Shown: positions 7,899-16,328, counted from the stretch's first letter. The stretch is 64,000 bases of DNA from Haladaptatus pallidirubidus (GCF_020700235.1 NZ_CP085301.1:2542001-2606000), one strand, 5' to 3'. Notes: generated by a model not told the origin, from the sequence alone. Program-made: numbers and translations.

Positions 7899-8326
7899 CG
7901 CTAGGTAGTCACGACTCTAACAAGACCGTCACCGTACGAAGGAATGGCTGTGGAGATGAGGCGATTTCCAAGTCACGGTGACACATGACCGCCTCCGCAC
8001 CGTATCCGCCCACACGCCTCCCCAACCGAGTCCCTTCCTTCGTTTCACTCATTTCGGTCATCCCTCGCACGATTCCACAAGACTTCTCGGCGGTGAACTC
8101 CTCGAAGCCTCGCCAGCGCGCGCCATGTGGTTGGTCACAACTCTCGATTCGACGCAAACCTCGTGGCGCGTGCGTCGGCAGGCCCGAGGAGTTCACCGCC
8201 GAGGGTCTGCCAATTTCCGCGTGAGGGATGACTGACTGAGCGAAGCGAAGGAAGGAATCGGTTGGGGAGGTACGTGGACCGTTGCGGTGCTGTGGCGGTT
8301 TTCACTGGAGTCATGATCATCTAGTA
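7899..8326. repeat. Foldback element, copy B (most complete)
   Basis: About 428 bp. The tips are CGCTAGGTAGTCACGACTC at the left and GGAGTCATGATCATCTAGTA at the right. Inner motifs are CACACGCCTCCCCAACCGA (8011-8029) facing TCGGTTGGGGAGG (8259-8271). A perfect 19-bp inverted repeat lies inside, CTCGGCGGTGAACTCCTCG at 8086-8104 and its exact complement at 8185-8203. CTTCCTTCG faces CGAAGGAAG, and GCGCGCCATG faces CGTGGCGCG. The whole element can fold into one long hairpin. It is related to copies A, C and D. Confidence 0.85.
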
Positions 8327-8400
8327 CCAAGTCTTCACAAACTCCTCTGCACCACGTCTCCACGAACTTCGTGGCACCAAGTCTTCACAAACTCTTTTGT
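8326..8400. repeat. 25-bp tandem repeat, three copies
   Basis: Copies begin at 8326, 8351 and 8376, exactly 25 bases apart. The first and third share ACCAAGTCTTCACAAACTC; the middle one is ACCACGTCTCCACGAACTTC. A weaker fourth unit may start at 8401 (TTCCACTTCAACGAACC). The array touches the right tip of foldback copy B and lies 83 bases before the oxidoreductase start. Confidence 0.8.
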
Positions 8401-8482
8401 TTCCACTTCAACGAACCAAACTACTCGTCATCTGAACCGGCACCTCAAACGATAATGCCCCTCCACACATCGTTACCACCAC

Positions 8483-9886
8483 ATGACCATTCACGTGGCG
8501 ATAGTCGGCGCGTACGGAAGTGCGGGGGTCGCAGTTGCTGATGAACTCGCAGACGACCCAAACGTCGAGCTGACTCTCATCGACGATGGCGAACCCGGCG
8601 GCGGTCTGTGCATCCTTCGTGGATGTATGCCCTCGAAAGAAGTGTTGTCAGCCTCGGCGCACAAGTTCCACGCTCGCCACGACCCGCGACTGTCGGGGAC
8701 GCCGGAGGTGGATTTGGAATCGGTGGTGGACATCAAAAACGAACACATCCACAACTTTGCGGAACACCGTCGAACCGCAGTTCACGACCTCGCGGAACGC
8801 GACGACGTCGAGTTCCACCACGACTCCGCTCGGTTCGTTGACAACCGCACAATCGAAGTCGGTACCCGGGAAATCGAGGCTGATTACGTCGTCCTCGCCA
8901 CCGGGTCGGTCGTGAACGTGCCCGACCTGCCCGGCATCGAGGACGTGTCGTTTACGACTAGCGCGGACGTGCTCGACAGAACCCAGTTTCCCGATTCGGG
9001 CGTCGTGATGGGATTCGGCTACGTCGGCCTCGAACTCGTGCCCTACCTCACGGAGGCGGCAGGGATGGATATCACAGTCATCGAACACGACACACGACCG
9101 CTCGACGAGGCAGACCCGGAGTTCGGCGACGAACTGCTCGACATCTACCGCGACGATTTCGGCGTCGAAATTCTGACCGAGACGGACGAACGACGGGTCG
9201 AGGCCACGGAGAACGGCGTTCGGTTATACGTCGAACGGGACGGTGACGAGCGAGCGATTGACGCCGACGACCTGTTTTTGTTTACGGGCCGACGACCCAA
9301 CCTCGACCGACTCGGTTTGGAGAACACGAATCTCGTCTCGGGGCCGGGTTGGGTTGAGGACACCATGCAGGCCGCGGACGACCCCCGAACGTTCGTCGTC
9401 GGGGACGCAAACGGCAAGGAACCGATTTTGCACGTCGCCAAAGAACAGGGGTTCAAAGCCGCCGAAAATATCCACGCGCACGCCCGCGGAGAAAAACTCG
9501 ACCCCTACGAGAACGTCCACCATCACGTGATTTTCACGGCGACCGGCGTGTATCCGTTCGTCCGCGTCGGCCTCTCGGAGGCGGCGGCGAAATCGGAGGG
9601 TCGAAACTACGTCGCGGTTTCCCGGCAGGCGAGCGACGACGGCGTGTTCAAAACGAAACAAGCCGCGGAAGGACTGGCGAAGCTCGTCGTGGATGCGGAC
9701 GACGGCACGGTTTTGGGGTATCAGGGGCTACATTACCACGCCGACGTGATGGCGAAGACGATGCAGGTGGTCGTAGAGCGGGGGATGGACGTGCGAGACG
9801 TGCCGGACAGGGCGTACCATCCGACGACGCCCGAAATTTTGGATGGACTGTTTCGGGACGCGAGCGCGAAAGTGGGCGAAAAATAA
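8483..9886 (+). CDS. Pyridine nucleotide-disulfide oxidoreductase (dihydrolipoyl dehydrogenase-like)
   Basis: A 467-residue two-dinucleotide-binding flavoprotein of the LPD/glutathione reductase/mercuric reductase superfamily. The N-terminal FAD motif is degenerate (GAYGSAGVAVA at 9-19). The redox pair is C43-ILRG-C48 in GGGLCILRGCMPSKE, with an ILRG spacer instead of the usual LNVG or VNVG. The second FAD motif VLATGS is near 140, an NAD(P) motif (MGFGYVGLELVPYL) is near 176, and the dimerisation domain ends in YHPTTPEI, retaining the active-site His-Pro. The substrate is unknown. No 2-oxoacid dehydrogenase genes are adjacent, so it is probably not the standard LPD. Confidence 0.85.
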   Translation: MTIHVAIVGAYGSAGVAVADELADDPNVELTLIDDGEPGGGLCILRGCMPSKEVLSASAHKFHARHDPRLSGTPEVDLESVVDIKNEHIHNFAEHRRTAVHDLAERDDVEFHHDSARFVDNRTIEVGTREIEADYVVLATGSVVNVPDLPGIEDVSFTTSADVLDRTQFPDSGVVMGFGYVGLELVPYLTEAAGMDITVIEHDTRPLDEADPEFGDELLDIYRDDFGVEILTETDERRVEATENGVRLYVERDGDERAIDADDLFLFTGRRPNLDRLGLENTNLVSGPGWVEDTMQAADDPRTFVVGDANGKEPILHVAKEQGFKAAENIHAHARGEKLDPYENVHHHVIFTATGVYPFVRVGLSEAAAKSEGRNYVAVSRQASDDGVFKTKQAAEGLAKLVVDADDGTVLGYQGLHYHADVMAKTMQVVVERGMDVRDVPDRAYHPTTPEILDGLFRDASAKVGEK

Positions 9887-9952
9887 CGAGTCAGTTCGGT
9901 CGTGAATCGGATCGCAGGTAAGGCTAAAACCCGGGGAGACATAGAGACGGAT

Positions 9953-10249
9953 ATGAAGGCCAAGCGGGAGTATCGACGCCGCACGAACATCGAAGTCCGG
10001 GTACTCGACGCCCTCGTAGACCGGCACGAGGAGGGGATGACGGTGTTCGAACTTCGGACGCAAGTTGATGTCGATATCGACGACTTGGAGGATGCGCTGG
10101 GGAACCTCAAAGAGGACGGCCTCATCGACGCAGAGAAAGCGGACGGACGAACCCTCATCAAACCCGACGAGCGCGTCGTTCCCGACCCGGAGGAAGCGGT
10201 GGAAGAACCGACAATCGTTGATCGTATCATCGAGCGATTATCGCTCTAA
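9953..10249 (+). CDS. DUF6432-like winged-helix protein
   Basis: A 98-residue protein beginning MKAKREYRRRTNIEVRVLDALVDR, followed by a winged-helix-like region (MTVFELRTQVDVDIDDLEDALGNLKEDGLIDAE) and an acidic tail ending in IVDRIIERLSL. The pattern matches a conserved haloarchaeal family (DUF6432) with a MarR-like helical core. It may bind DNA, but the target is unknown. The ATG at 9953 starts the conserved region; a GTG at 9902 would add 17 residues without similarity. It precedes the ygfZ-type gene by 42 bases and may share its transcript. Confidence 0.75.
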   Translation: MKAKREYRRRTNIEVRVLDALVDRHEEGMTVFELRTQVDVDIDDLEDALGNLKEDGLIDAEKADGRTLIKPDERVVPDPEEAVEEPTIVDRIIERLSL

Positions 10250-10291
10250 CACATCCGACGTTTTTACCCGCCCACGGCGACGATTACGACC

Positions 10292-11410
10292 ATGCACCTA
10301 GAAGATCTGCACGCCGACCACGGGGCGACGTTCTGCTCGGTCGGCGACCGACGGGTTCCCCGCGATTACGGACGACCGGAGCGCACGCACCGCGCGGTCA
10401 GAAACGGCGTCGGACTCACTGAGATGCCGTACAGCGTTCTGGTTATCACCGGCGACGACCGGATCGAGTACGTCGATAACGTCGTCTCGAACACGATTCC
10501 GACGGAAGACGGTCGGGGAACTTACGCGTTGCTCCTCGACCCGCAGGGCAAAATCGAGATGGACATGTACGTCTACAGCGCGGGCGACAAACTCCTCCTC
10601 TTCACACCGCCCGGAAAGGCAACTCCGTTGGCTGAAGAGTGGCGCGAGAAGGTGTTCATTCAGGACGTGGAAATCGCGGTTGCGACCGACCAGTTCGCCG
10701 TTTTCGGCGTCCACGGCCCGCACGCGACCGAGAAAGTCGCGAGCGTGTTGAACAACGTGAGCACCCCCGACGAACAACTGACGTTCGTTCGTGGAAAGAT
10801 GGCCGACGTGGGCGTCACGGTCATCCGAACCGATGCGCCGACCGGTGAGGAAGGATACGAGGTCGTCTGCACGACCGGCGAAACCGAGGACGAAATCGGT
10901 CGCCCCCGTCCGAACGTCGAACTCGTCTTCGATGCGCTGATTACGCACGGCATGAACGCCGCACCATTCGGCAGAAAAACGTGGGAGTCGCTGACGTTGG
11001 AGGCCGGAACGCCGCTGTTCGAGTTCGAACTCGAAGGCGAGATTCCAAACGTTCTCGGCGTCCGCAACGCGCTCGACTTCGAGAAAGGCTGTTTCGTCGG
11101 ACAGGAAGTCGTCTCGCGCGTCGAAAACCGCGGGCAACCGAGTCGCAAACTCGCCGGACTGCGCCCCGAATCAGTACCCGAACGGGGCGCGGCGGTCTTC
11201 GACGGCGACGCAGTCGTCGGCGAAGTCACCCGCGCAATCGACAGTCCGTCCCGCGAGGAACCGATTGCGATGGCGCTCGTGAACTACGACGTGGAAACGG
11301 GAACCGACCTGTCGGTGCGAATCGACGGCGAGGACGGTTCTGCGGAACTGGTGACGCTCCCGTTCGTGGAAGGGAGCGATTCGTCGGGGCGCGTGCCGCA
11401 GTACGACTGA
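10292..11410 (+). CDS. YgfZ/GcvT-type folate-binding protein
   Basis: A 372-residue protein of the GcvT/YgfZ/CAF17 superfamily. The diagnostic YgfZ motif KGCFVGQEV is present at about 265-273 with Cys267, followed by SRVENRGQPSRKLAGL. That motif distinguishes YgfZ/IBA57 proteins, which assist iron-sulfur cluster assembly or repair with a folate cofactor, from true aminomethyltransferases. Genome pipelines often call these aminomethyltransferase or GcvT. No other glycine cleavage genes are nearby, which agrees with the YgfZ reading. It is intact and follows the DUF6432-like gene. Confidence 0.85.
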   Translation: MHLEDLHADHGATFCSVGDRRVPRDYGRPERTHRAVRNGVGLTEMPYSVLVITGDDRIEYVDNVVSNTIPTEDGRGTYALLLDPQGKIEMDMYVYSAGDKLLLFTPPGKATPLAEEWREKVFIQDVEIAVATDQFAVFGVHGPHATEKVASVLNNVSTPDEQLTFVRGKMADVGVTVIRTDAPTGEEGYEVVCTTGETEDEIGRPRPNVELVFDALITHGMNAAPFGRKTWESLTLEAGTPLFEFELEGEIPNVLGVRNALDFEKGCFVGQEVVSRVENRGQPSRKLAGLRPESVPERGAAVFDGDAVVGEVTRAIDSPSREEPIAMALVNYDVETGTDLSVRIDGEDGSAELVTLPFVEGSDSSGRVPQYD

Positions 11411-11529
11411 GAAACGATTAAGTCTCGAACGACGACCGTAGCGATTCACGACGTTCGAGATGATGCGACTGATTTGAAATGCCGCGATGACTTTTTCTCC
11501 GATTTCGAACGCGTCAGTCGCTCGCTTCC

Positions 11530-11565
11530 GCAAGTCAGTACGCTCGGCCGAGCGTACTGACTTGC
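11530..11565. promoter_or_regulatory. Perfect 36-bp palindrome upstream of thi4
   Basis: An uninterrupted palindrome with arms GCAAGTCAGTACGCTCGG and its exact complement, centred at 11547/11548, about 125 bases upstream of the thi4 start and 120 bases after the ygfZ-type stop. There is no loop and no following T-run, so it is less like a terminator than a protein-binding or cruciform-prone site. Its role is unknown. Confidence 0.85.
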
Positions 11566-11658
11566 CGCGACACTGACGACGAACAGAAATTCGAAACCCA
11601 ATGCGCCAGACGAGCAATCTACTTTTCCCGTCTTCCCCTCACGAACAGAGGAAAACAG

Positions 11659-11667
11659 TTTTAAATA
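11659..11667 (+). promoter_or_regulatory. TATA box of thi4
   Basis: TTTTAAATA lies 24-32 bases before the ATG at 11691, the normal distance for a haloarchaeal leaderless transcript. Confidence 0.7.
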
Positions 11668-11668
11668 A

Positions 11669-11686
11669 CTTAGTAATATCACTAGG
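11669..11686. promoter_or_regulatory. Candidate operator overlapping the thi4 start
   Basis: An imperfect palindrome CTTAGTAATATCACTAGG with core TAGT-N6-ACTA, directly between the TATA box and the start codon. A regulator bound here would block initiation. Because a ThiR-like gene is 3 kb away, it is a plausible ThiR site; this is inference from position and symmetry. Confidence 0.45.
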
Positions 11687-11690
11687 TGGT

Positions 11691-12617
11691 ATGCACGACT
11701 TCGATGGATTCGCGGACGTTAGCGAGGCGGAAGTTACGCGAGCAATCGGCACGGCGTGGAGCGACGAGTTCACCGAATTTTCCGAAAGCGAGGTCATCAT
11801 CGTCGGCGGTGGCCCGTCCGGATTAGTCGCCGCGAAGGAACTCGCGGAACGCGGGGTGCAGACGATGGTCGTGGAGAAAAACAACTACCTCGGCGGCGGT
11901 TTCTGGCTCGGCGGCTTCCTGATGAACAAAGTCACGGTTCGCGACCCTTCGCAGGCCGTGTTGGACGAATTGGACGTCCCTTACGAGGAATCCGACGAAG
12001 CCGGCGGACTGTACGTCGCGAACGGACCGCACGCCTGCTCGGCCCTCATCGAATCGGCCTGCGCCGCGGGCGCGAAGATGCAGAACATGACCGAATTCAC
12101 CGACGTGGTCGTCCGTGAGGGCCACCGCGTTGGCGGCGTCGTGATGAACTGGACGCCGGTTCACGCCCTGCCGCGCGAACTCACCTGCGTCGACCCCATC
12201 GCGGTCGAATCAGATCTCGTCATCGACGCCACGGGCCACGACGCCGTGGTCGTCTCGAAACTCCAAGAGCGCGGCGTCCTCGACGCGCCCGGCCTCAGCC
12301 ACGCGAAGGAGTACAACACGGGAATGGACAAAACCGAGGAGGGACAGTACGGCGCACCGGGACACGATTCGCCGGGTCACGATTCGATGTGGGTCGCAAA
12401 GAGCGAGGACGAGGTGGTCGAACACGCCGGAAAGGTTCACGACGGCCTCGTAGCGACCGGTCTCGCGACCGCGACGACCTACGGCCTGACTCGGATGGGA
12501 CCGACGTTCGGTGCGATGCTCCTGTCCGGTAAACGCGCGGCACAGGTCGCGCTGGACGAGTTGGAGGTTGGTGGAGATGTCGATATGTCATCAACCGTAT
12601 CGCCCGCGGACGACTAA
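11691..12617 (+). CDS. thi4: Thiamine thiazole synthase, suicide-cysteine type
   Basis: A 308-residue Thi4 enzyme making the adenylated thiazole precursor of thiamine from NAD, glycine and sulfur. The Rossmann motif [12 protein letters not shown] starts near residue 39, with [14 protein letters not shown] near 62-75 and the C-terminal [15 protein letters not shown]. Cys166 in ELTCVDPI occupies the position of the sulfur-donor cysteine of yeast THI4 and Haloferax Thi4. The enzyme is therefore expected to sacrifice its own sulfur, unlike methanogen homologues with His there. The ATG at 11691 is set by the TATA box 24-32 bases upstream; in-frame codons back to 11601 are rejected. Confidence 0.93.
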   Translation: MHDFDGFADVSEAEVTRAIGTAWSDEFTEFSESEVIIVGGGPSGLVAAKELAERGVQTMVVEKNNYLGGGFWLGGFLMNKVTVRDPSQAVLDELDVPYEESDEAGGLYVANGPHACSALIESACAAGAKMQNMTEFTDVVVREGHRVGGVVMNWTPVHALPRELTCVDPIAVESDLVIDATGHDAVVVSKLQERGVLDAPGLSHAKEYNTGMDKTEEGQYGAPGHDSPGHDSMWVAKSEDEVVEHAGKVHDGLVATGLATATTYGLTRMGPTFGAMLLSGKRAAQVALDELEVGGDVDMSSTVSPADD

Positions 12618-12618
12618 C

Positions 12619-13233
12619 TCACGCACTCGGCGTTTTCGTCCTTTGTTTCGACCGCAGTCGCGCCACTCGTCCACCGAGCCAACCGAAAACGACTGGGTAG
12701 AAGAGACCACCGAGGAACAGGCCGGTAAACATGTTCGGCTCCGCTCCGACGCCATCACCGTTTACGGCGAAGACGAGGCCACTAACGAAGTAGCACAGCG
12801 CGTATCCGAGAACGATACTCGCACCTGCGTAGTCCTCGCCGTGAGCGCCATAGGTGCGACTGGTTTGTGCGACGAGATAACCGGTAGCGAACAGCACCAC
12901 AGCTGGAAGAAGGTATAACACTCGTACCCACCCGCCAGCGAGGGCCACAAGGTCGATCTCCGAGGACATGCCGTACGTCGGCAGACGGACGATCAAATCT
13001 GTGCCATGCGCGGAGTGGAGCATCCACCCGACCGTCTTCCACGGTGCAGGTGACGGTTCGATGAGTGGCCAAAGCGATTTCGAACCGATACCGAATCCCG
13101 GTTCGATTGTTTTCGACCGGAGGAGGGACGAGACTCGTGACCCGAAAAGAGCGAATACCACGGCGTACTGCACGAGAAATGCAGATACACTCGCCGGAAT
13201 TGCTCGTCGGAGTGGGACATTTGTAAACGCCAT
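12619..13233 (-). CDS. Haloarchaeal membrane protein of unknown function
   Basis: A 204-residue integral membrane protein with about five hydrophobic segments (near residues 12-32, 100-122, 138-158, 165-190). A luminal or extracellular loop follows the first segment and includes KSLWPLIEPSPAPWKTVGWM. A basic C-terminal tail (RVARLRSKQRTKTPSA) should be cytoplasmic. No enzyme or transporter motif is visible. It converges on thi4, whose stop is one base away from its own. I do not recognise a named family. Confidence 0.7.
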   Translation of the reverse strand: MAFTNVPLRRAIPASVSAFLVQYAVVFALFGSRVSSLLRSKTIEPGFGIGSKSLWPLIEPSPAPWKTVGWMLHSAHGTDLIVRLPTYGMSSEIDLVALAGGWVRVLYLLPAVVLFATGYLVAQTSRTYGAHGEDYAGASIVLGYALCYFVSGLVFAVNGDGVGAEPNMFTGLFLGGLFYPVVFGWLGGRVARLRSKQRTKTPSA

Positions 13234-13375
13234 TGCTCATCGATCGAATGGCAAAAATAAATACCTTATTATTGAACTGAAATTCTCGGAAGCGGCGAAT
13301 AAATCCGGTCACGTATCAGCTATCGTATAGACAATCGAAATGCGAATTACGCACGACTTCTTGTAGAGAGTGGAA

Positions 13376-14056
13376 TCACTCTGCCAATCGCCCGCCGGTA
13401 ATTCGAATCACGCCCAACGCGTGTTCGCTGTCGTTCGTCTCGACCGCGCGCTCCGACAGCGCCCGGCGCGCTTCCTCGACCCGTTCGTCCAGCACGCTCC
13501 ACGGCGGTTCCTCGAAGTTTTTTCCCCTGCCGGGCGTCGAGGCGACGACCAACCCGCGAAAGGCTTGATTCACGGCCCACGAGTACGGATGCGTGCTTTG
13601 ACCCGCGTCGAGCAGGGCGAGTCCACCGCCGGGGCTGATGCCATCGAGCCAGTACCCGACCGTGGTGTAAGGGTCGTCCAGCATCCCCACGACGAAGGTG
13701 GCGAGGACGGCGTCAACTTCCTTCCGGGGCTCGAACGCAGCGGCGTCGGCCTGCACGAGATGGACGTTGTCCCATCCTTCGCGCTCGATTCGCCACCGGG
13801 CCCGTTCGAGCATGCCGCGGGTAAAATCGACGCCGATGACGGTTCCGTCAGAGCCGACGCGCTCGCGCAGATGGGAGAAGTTGGCCCCGGTGCCACAGCC
13901 CATTTCGACCACCGTATCGCCGGGTTCGAGGCCGAGTTGGTCGGCGACTCGGCCACGCAATTTGGTGAGTCCGGGCGCCGCCGACGCGAGGAAGTCGTAG
14001 AGCCGTGCCCACCGTCCGTAGAACTGCTGGGCGGCAGTGGTTCTGCGCTGGGACAT
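13376..14056 (-). CDS. Class I SAM-dependent methyltransferase
   Basis: A 226-residue UbiE/COQ5-like methyltransferase. Motif I is VVEMGCGTGANF at about 49-60, motif II VIGVDFTRGML, and NVHLVQADAAAFEP precedes the acidic strand EVDAVLATFVVGML. The substrate is not evident; relatives act on quinones, lipids and small molecules. The start at 14056 gives the usual N-terminal FYGRWARLYDFLA helix. It is alone between a membrane protein gene and an AT-richer spacer. Confidence 0.85.
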   Translation of the reverse strand: MSQRRTTAAQQFYGRWARLYDFLASAAPGLTKLRGRVADQLGLEPGDTVVEMGCGTGANFSHLRERVGSDGTVIGVDFTRGMLERARWRIEREGWDNVHLVQADAAAFEPRKEVDAVLATFVVGMLDDPYTTVGYWLDGISPGGGLALLDAGQSTHPYSWAVNQAFRGLVVASTPGRGKNFEEPPWSVLDERVEEARRALSERAVETNDSEHALGVIRITGGRLAE

Positions 14057-14419
14057 AAATACCGGTACGATAGATTTCGATAAAAGAGATGGGGCTGGAT
14101 AGGTACGGGCGTATTATTCATTGTTGTACGCCAATTTTATAAAGAATTTAACAGAACAAGTCAGGCGAGTATCGTGTTCTCAGTCCAAACGGAAACGACG
14201 AAAATACATATCCCGTCTTCGAAGTACCTGGCGAGAACAACGAAGACGCGGAAATCGGTTCACAGACCCACAGCTACGCTGTCTGTGTCTTAAAAAATAA
14301 CCTCGTGTACCCCTACCCGAGGTAACTGAAGAGTAAGACTGAACTGGTATATACTTTGTGTGTGCCAGTTCTATCGAGCAACATAAACGGCCTGCGTAAG
14401 TAGGCAAGAACTAAACGAA
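14057..14419. other. Intergenic spacer with a possible gene fragment
   Basis: A 363-base gap, lower in GC than its flanks. It includes a protein-like stop-to-stop frame at 14149-14325 (listed separately) and a TATA-like GGTATATACT near 14346-14355 that may serve the next gene. Confidence 0.55.
14149..14325 (+). pseudogene. Possible orphan gene fragment without a start codon
   Basis: Between an in-frame TAA at 14149 and a TAA at 14323 lies a 57-codon frame reading SGEYRVLSPNGNDENTYP and later PGENNEDAEIGSQTH, then a short tail ending NLVYPYPR. The composition (acidic, Asn/Glu/Gly-rich, no Arg runs) looks like coding sequence rather than chance, yet there is no ATG or GTG at a suitable place. 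It could be the 3' remnant of a decayed gene. I do not recognise the family. Confidence 0.35.
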
Positions 14420-14782
14420 ATGAGAACGATACAGAAACAATACACCATGGAACCACTGCCTAAGACTGGTGATATCCCCGCCGGATGGGAACAGTCGCCC
14501 ATCCGCGGCGACGAAATCGAACTCCGGCATCAGAACGGAGATATCGCAGTAAAGGCGGTTCGCGCAACGAGGGCGGACGAGTGGGAACTCGAAATGGAGG
14601 ACAGCATCGGCAACCGATACACGACGATTCGGCCGGTGGGACAGGCCGATACGAAAAAGCAGGCCGTGGCCGCGCTCGTGGCGCTCGCCGAGGCGGTGTC
14701 CGACCTTCGAAACGAGCGCGACGACATGCTTCCTCAAGACATCATTCGGGAAGTGAAACGCAGCCAGCGAGTGCCGGTGTAG
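14420..14782 (+). CDS. Small hypothetical protein
   Basis: A 120-residue soluble protein. The likely globular part starts PLPKTGDIPAGWEQSPIRGDEIELRHQNGDIAVKAVRAT (beta-rich), and the C-terminal half is helical (KKQAVAALVALAEAVSDLRNERDDM). I do not recognise a family. The ATG at 14447 (MEPLPK) is an equally good start and would make a 111-residue protein. A TATA-like GTATATACT about 65 bases upstream would give a short leader in either case. It converges with the ThiR-like gene, 35 bases between stops. Confidence 0.6.
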   Translation: MRTIQKQYTMEPLPKTGDIPAGWEQSPIRGDEIELRHQNGDIAVKAVRATRADEWELEMEDSIGNRYTTIRPVGQADTKKQAVAALVALAEAVSDLRNERDDMLPQDIIREVKRSQRVPV

Positions 14783-14817
14783 GAGAATTGCGTCGGGGAC
14801 TCGGTTTCGGTGGCGGA

Positions 14818-15717
14818 TTAGGCTATTTTCCGCGCGATTTCGGCGGTTTCTTCGGCCGTCTCGCCGAGGATGTAGGTGATCGGTTCGATGCCATAGCTTC
14901 CGGTGTGATAGAGGACGGCCGCGTCGGGTTTCTCCGCCAGCGCGTCTCCGAGCGTTTCGCCGAGGTTGTCGTACGTTGCGTCGAACTCCACGGTTTCGTG
15001 GCCCAGTTCGTCGAGTTTGCGGATGATGTCGGGGTCGTACCGAATGTTGAGCGCGGCGCTGGCGGTAACGCCGTTCTCGCGCGCCGAGAGCAGGATGGAG
15101 GCGACGTGTTCGCTGACGCCGAACTCGGGTTCCGCGGGAATCGTCGCCCGTCCTTTCACGTCGAAAATTCTCCCCGGAATCCCCGCAACGTCGTCAATCG
15201 TATCTGCGTCGGGCAGACATTCGCAGAGATTCGACCCGACGGCGGGAATGAGCGACGAAAAGCCGCCCGTCTGTTCCACGATACGTATCGCCCGACGCAT
15301 CGAGGTGAGGACGCGCTCCGTCGCGCGAAGCTCGTCCGCCGGGTCGTGGATGTTGAAATCGCCGCCGTGGCCTTCCAACTCCGGCATCGCCTCCTCGTGC
15401 AACTGCGCGATGAGGTCGTGATCTTCCAATCGGCGGATGAGGACTTCGACTTCCACGAGTGCTTGCACCTGACTCATGCTTCCCGTCGCCAGTCCCTCGC
15501 CGATTTCGTTCACGAGGCGGATAACGCGCTCATCGTCCCGTATCCTATCGTTCTGTGCCACCTCTCCGTGGGCGTATTTCGAGACGGCGCTCTGGCTGAT
15601 ACCGAGCGCGTCGGCCACCTCGCTCTGGGTTAACCCGCGCTCCCGAAGGTCTTCTGCGAGCATCGAGCGAAACGTGGGCAGAAACTCCTCGACGACGATT
15701 TCTTCGGCAAATTTCAC
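14818..15717 (-). CDS. thiR: ThiR-like regulator: HTH fused to ThiN domain
   Basis: A 299-residue protein with an N-terminal helix-turn-helix (about 25-48: [24 protein letters not shown]) and a C-terminal ThiN domain (about 130-299, including [13 protein letters not shown] and [16 protein letters not shown]). ThiN domains are thiamine-phosphate synthases. The HTH-ThiN fusion is the ThiR architecture, in which the domain is described as a thiamine-phosphate sensor that represses thiamine genes in archaea. thi4 lies 2.2 kb beyond its 3' end, supporting that role. Its ATG overlaps the stop of dcd by four bases, so the two are probably co-transcribed. Whether it also has enzymatic activity cannot be told here. 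Confidence 0.82.
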   Translation of the reverse strand: MKFAEEIVVEEFLPTFRSMLAEDLRERGLTQSEVADALGISQSAVSKYAHGEVAQNDRIRDDERVIRLVNEIGEGLATGSMSQVQALVEVEVLIRRLEDHDLIAQLHEEAMPELEGHGGDFNIHDPADELRATERVLTSMRRAIRIVEQTGGFSSLIPAVGSNLCECLPDADTIDDVAGIPGRIFDVKGRATIPAEPEFGVSEHVASILLSARENGVTASAALNIRYDPDIIRKLDELGHETVEFDATYDNLGETLGDALAEKPDAAVLYHTGSYGIEPITYILGETAEETAEIARKIA

Positions 15718-16328
15718 GGTCGATCACTCCCTCCGGCGAAATCCTGCTTTCCGCCGAACTCGTGGTCGCTTCCGATTCGGGAGGCCTGCGGTCCGTCCTG
15801 GTCTTGGTATTTCGACCCGCGCTCCGACCCGTACGGTCGCTCCGCCGGATTTTTGAGTTCCGTGAAGATGAGCTGTGAGATTCGCGTATCCGGTTTCAGC
15901 GCGACAGGTGCCGTGCCGAGGTTCGATAGTTCGAGCGTAATTTGTCCTCGATAGCCCGGGTCGACGACGCCCGCAGTCGCGTGGACGACGACGGCGAGTC
16001 GCCCGAGCGACGACCGTCCTTCGACGTGCGCCAGCAAGTCCGCCGGGATCTCGACGCGCTCTTTCGTCGTCCCGAGGACGAAATCGCCTGGATGGAGGAT
16101 GAACTCGTCGCCGTCCTCCACGATTGTTTCGGTGACGTAGCTATCGACTTCGTCCTCGCTGTCGGGGTGGATACAGGGAATGTTGGTGCGCTGAAATTCG
16201 AGAAACTCCTCGCCGAGTCGGAGGTCGATGCTCGCCGGTTGAATTTGGAGGTCGGGTTCGTCTATCGGTTCGACGACCAACGACCCCGATTCTAAGCGAC
16301 TGCGAATATCGACATCGGAGAGTATCAT
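15714..16328 (-). CDS. dcd: dCTP deaminase
   Basis: A 204-residue enzyme converting dCTP to dUTP in pyrimidine deoxynucleotide synthesis. Family blocks are intact: [19 protein letters not shown] at the start, [44 protein letters not shown] carrying the catalytic Arg/Ser/Glu residues, and SQLIFTEL. The tail is polar and partly disordered ([13 protein letters not shown]), as in haloarchaeal homologues. The start at 16328 begins the conserved MILSD; an in-frame extension to 16385 is not conserved-looking. It is the first gene of a dcd-thiR pair joined by an ATGA overlap. Confidence 0.94.
   Translation of the reverse strand: MILSDVDIRSRLESGSLVVEPIDEPDLQIQPASIDLRLGEEFLEFQRTNIPCIHPDSEDEVDSYVTETIVEDGDEFILHPGDFVLGTTKERVEIPADLLAHVEGRSSLGRLAVVVHATAGVVDPGYRGQITLELSNLGTAPVALKPDTRISQLIFTELKNPAERPYGSERGSKYQDQDGPQASRIGSDHEFGGKQDFAGGSDRP

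Larger units (their letters stand above)
7836..8482. other. Intergenic spacer with repeat copy B and tandem repeats
   Basis: A 647-base gap. Almost all of it is foldback copy B (7899-8326) plus the adjoining 25-bp tandem repeats (8326-8400). The last 80 bases probably contain the promoter of the following oxidoreductase gene. Frames across the repeat code for Arg/Ser-rich peptides that I do not accept as genes. Confidence 0.7.

Noticed and set aside
7909..8196. Minus-strand 95-codon frame in repeat copy B
   Set aside because: Lies wholly inside the foldback element; the peptide reflects repeat DNA and no promoter fits.
10298..11137. Long minus-strand frame opposite the ygfZ-type gene
   Set aside because: Shadow of GC-rich codon structure; the plus-strand product has full family motifs.
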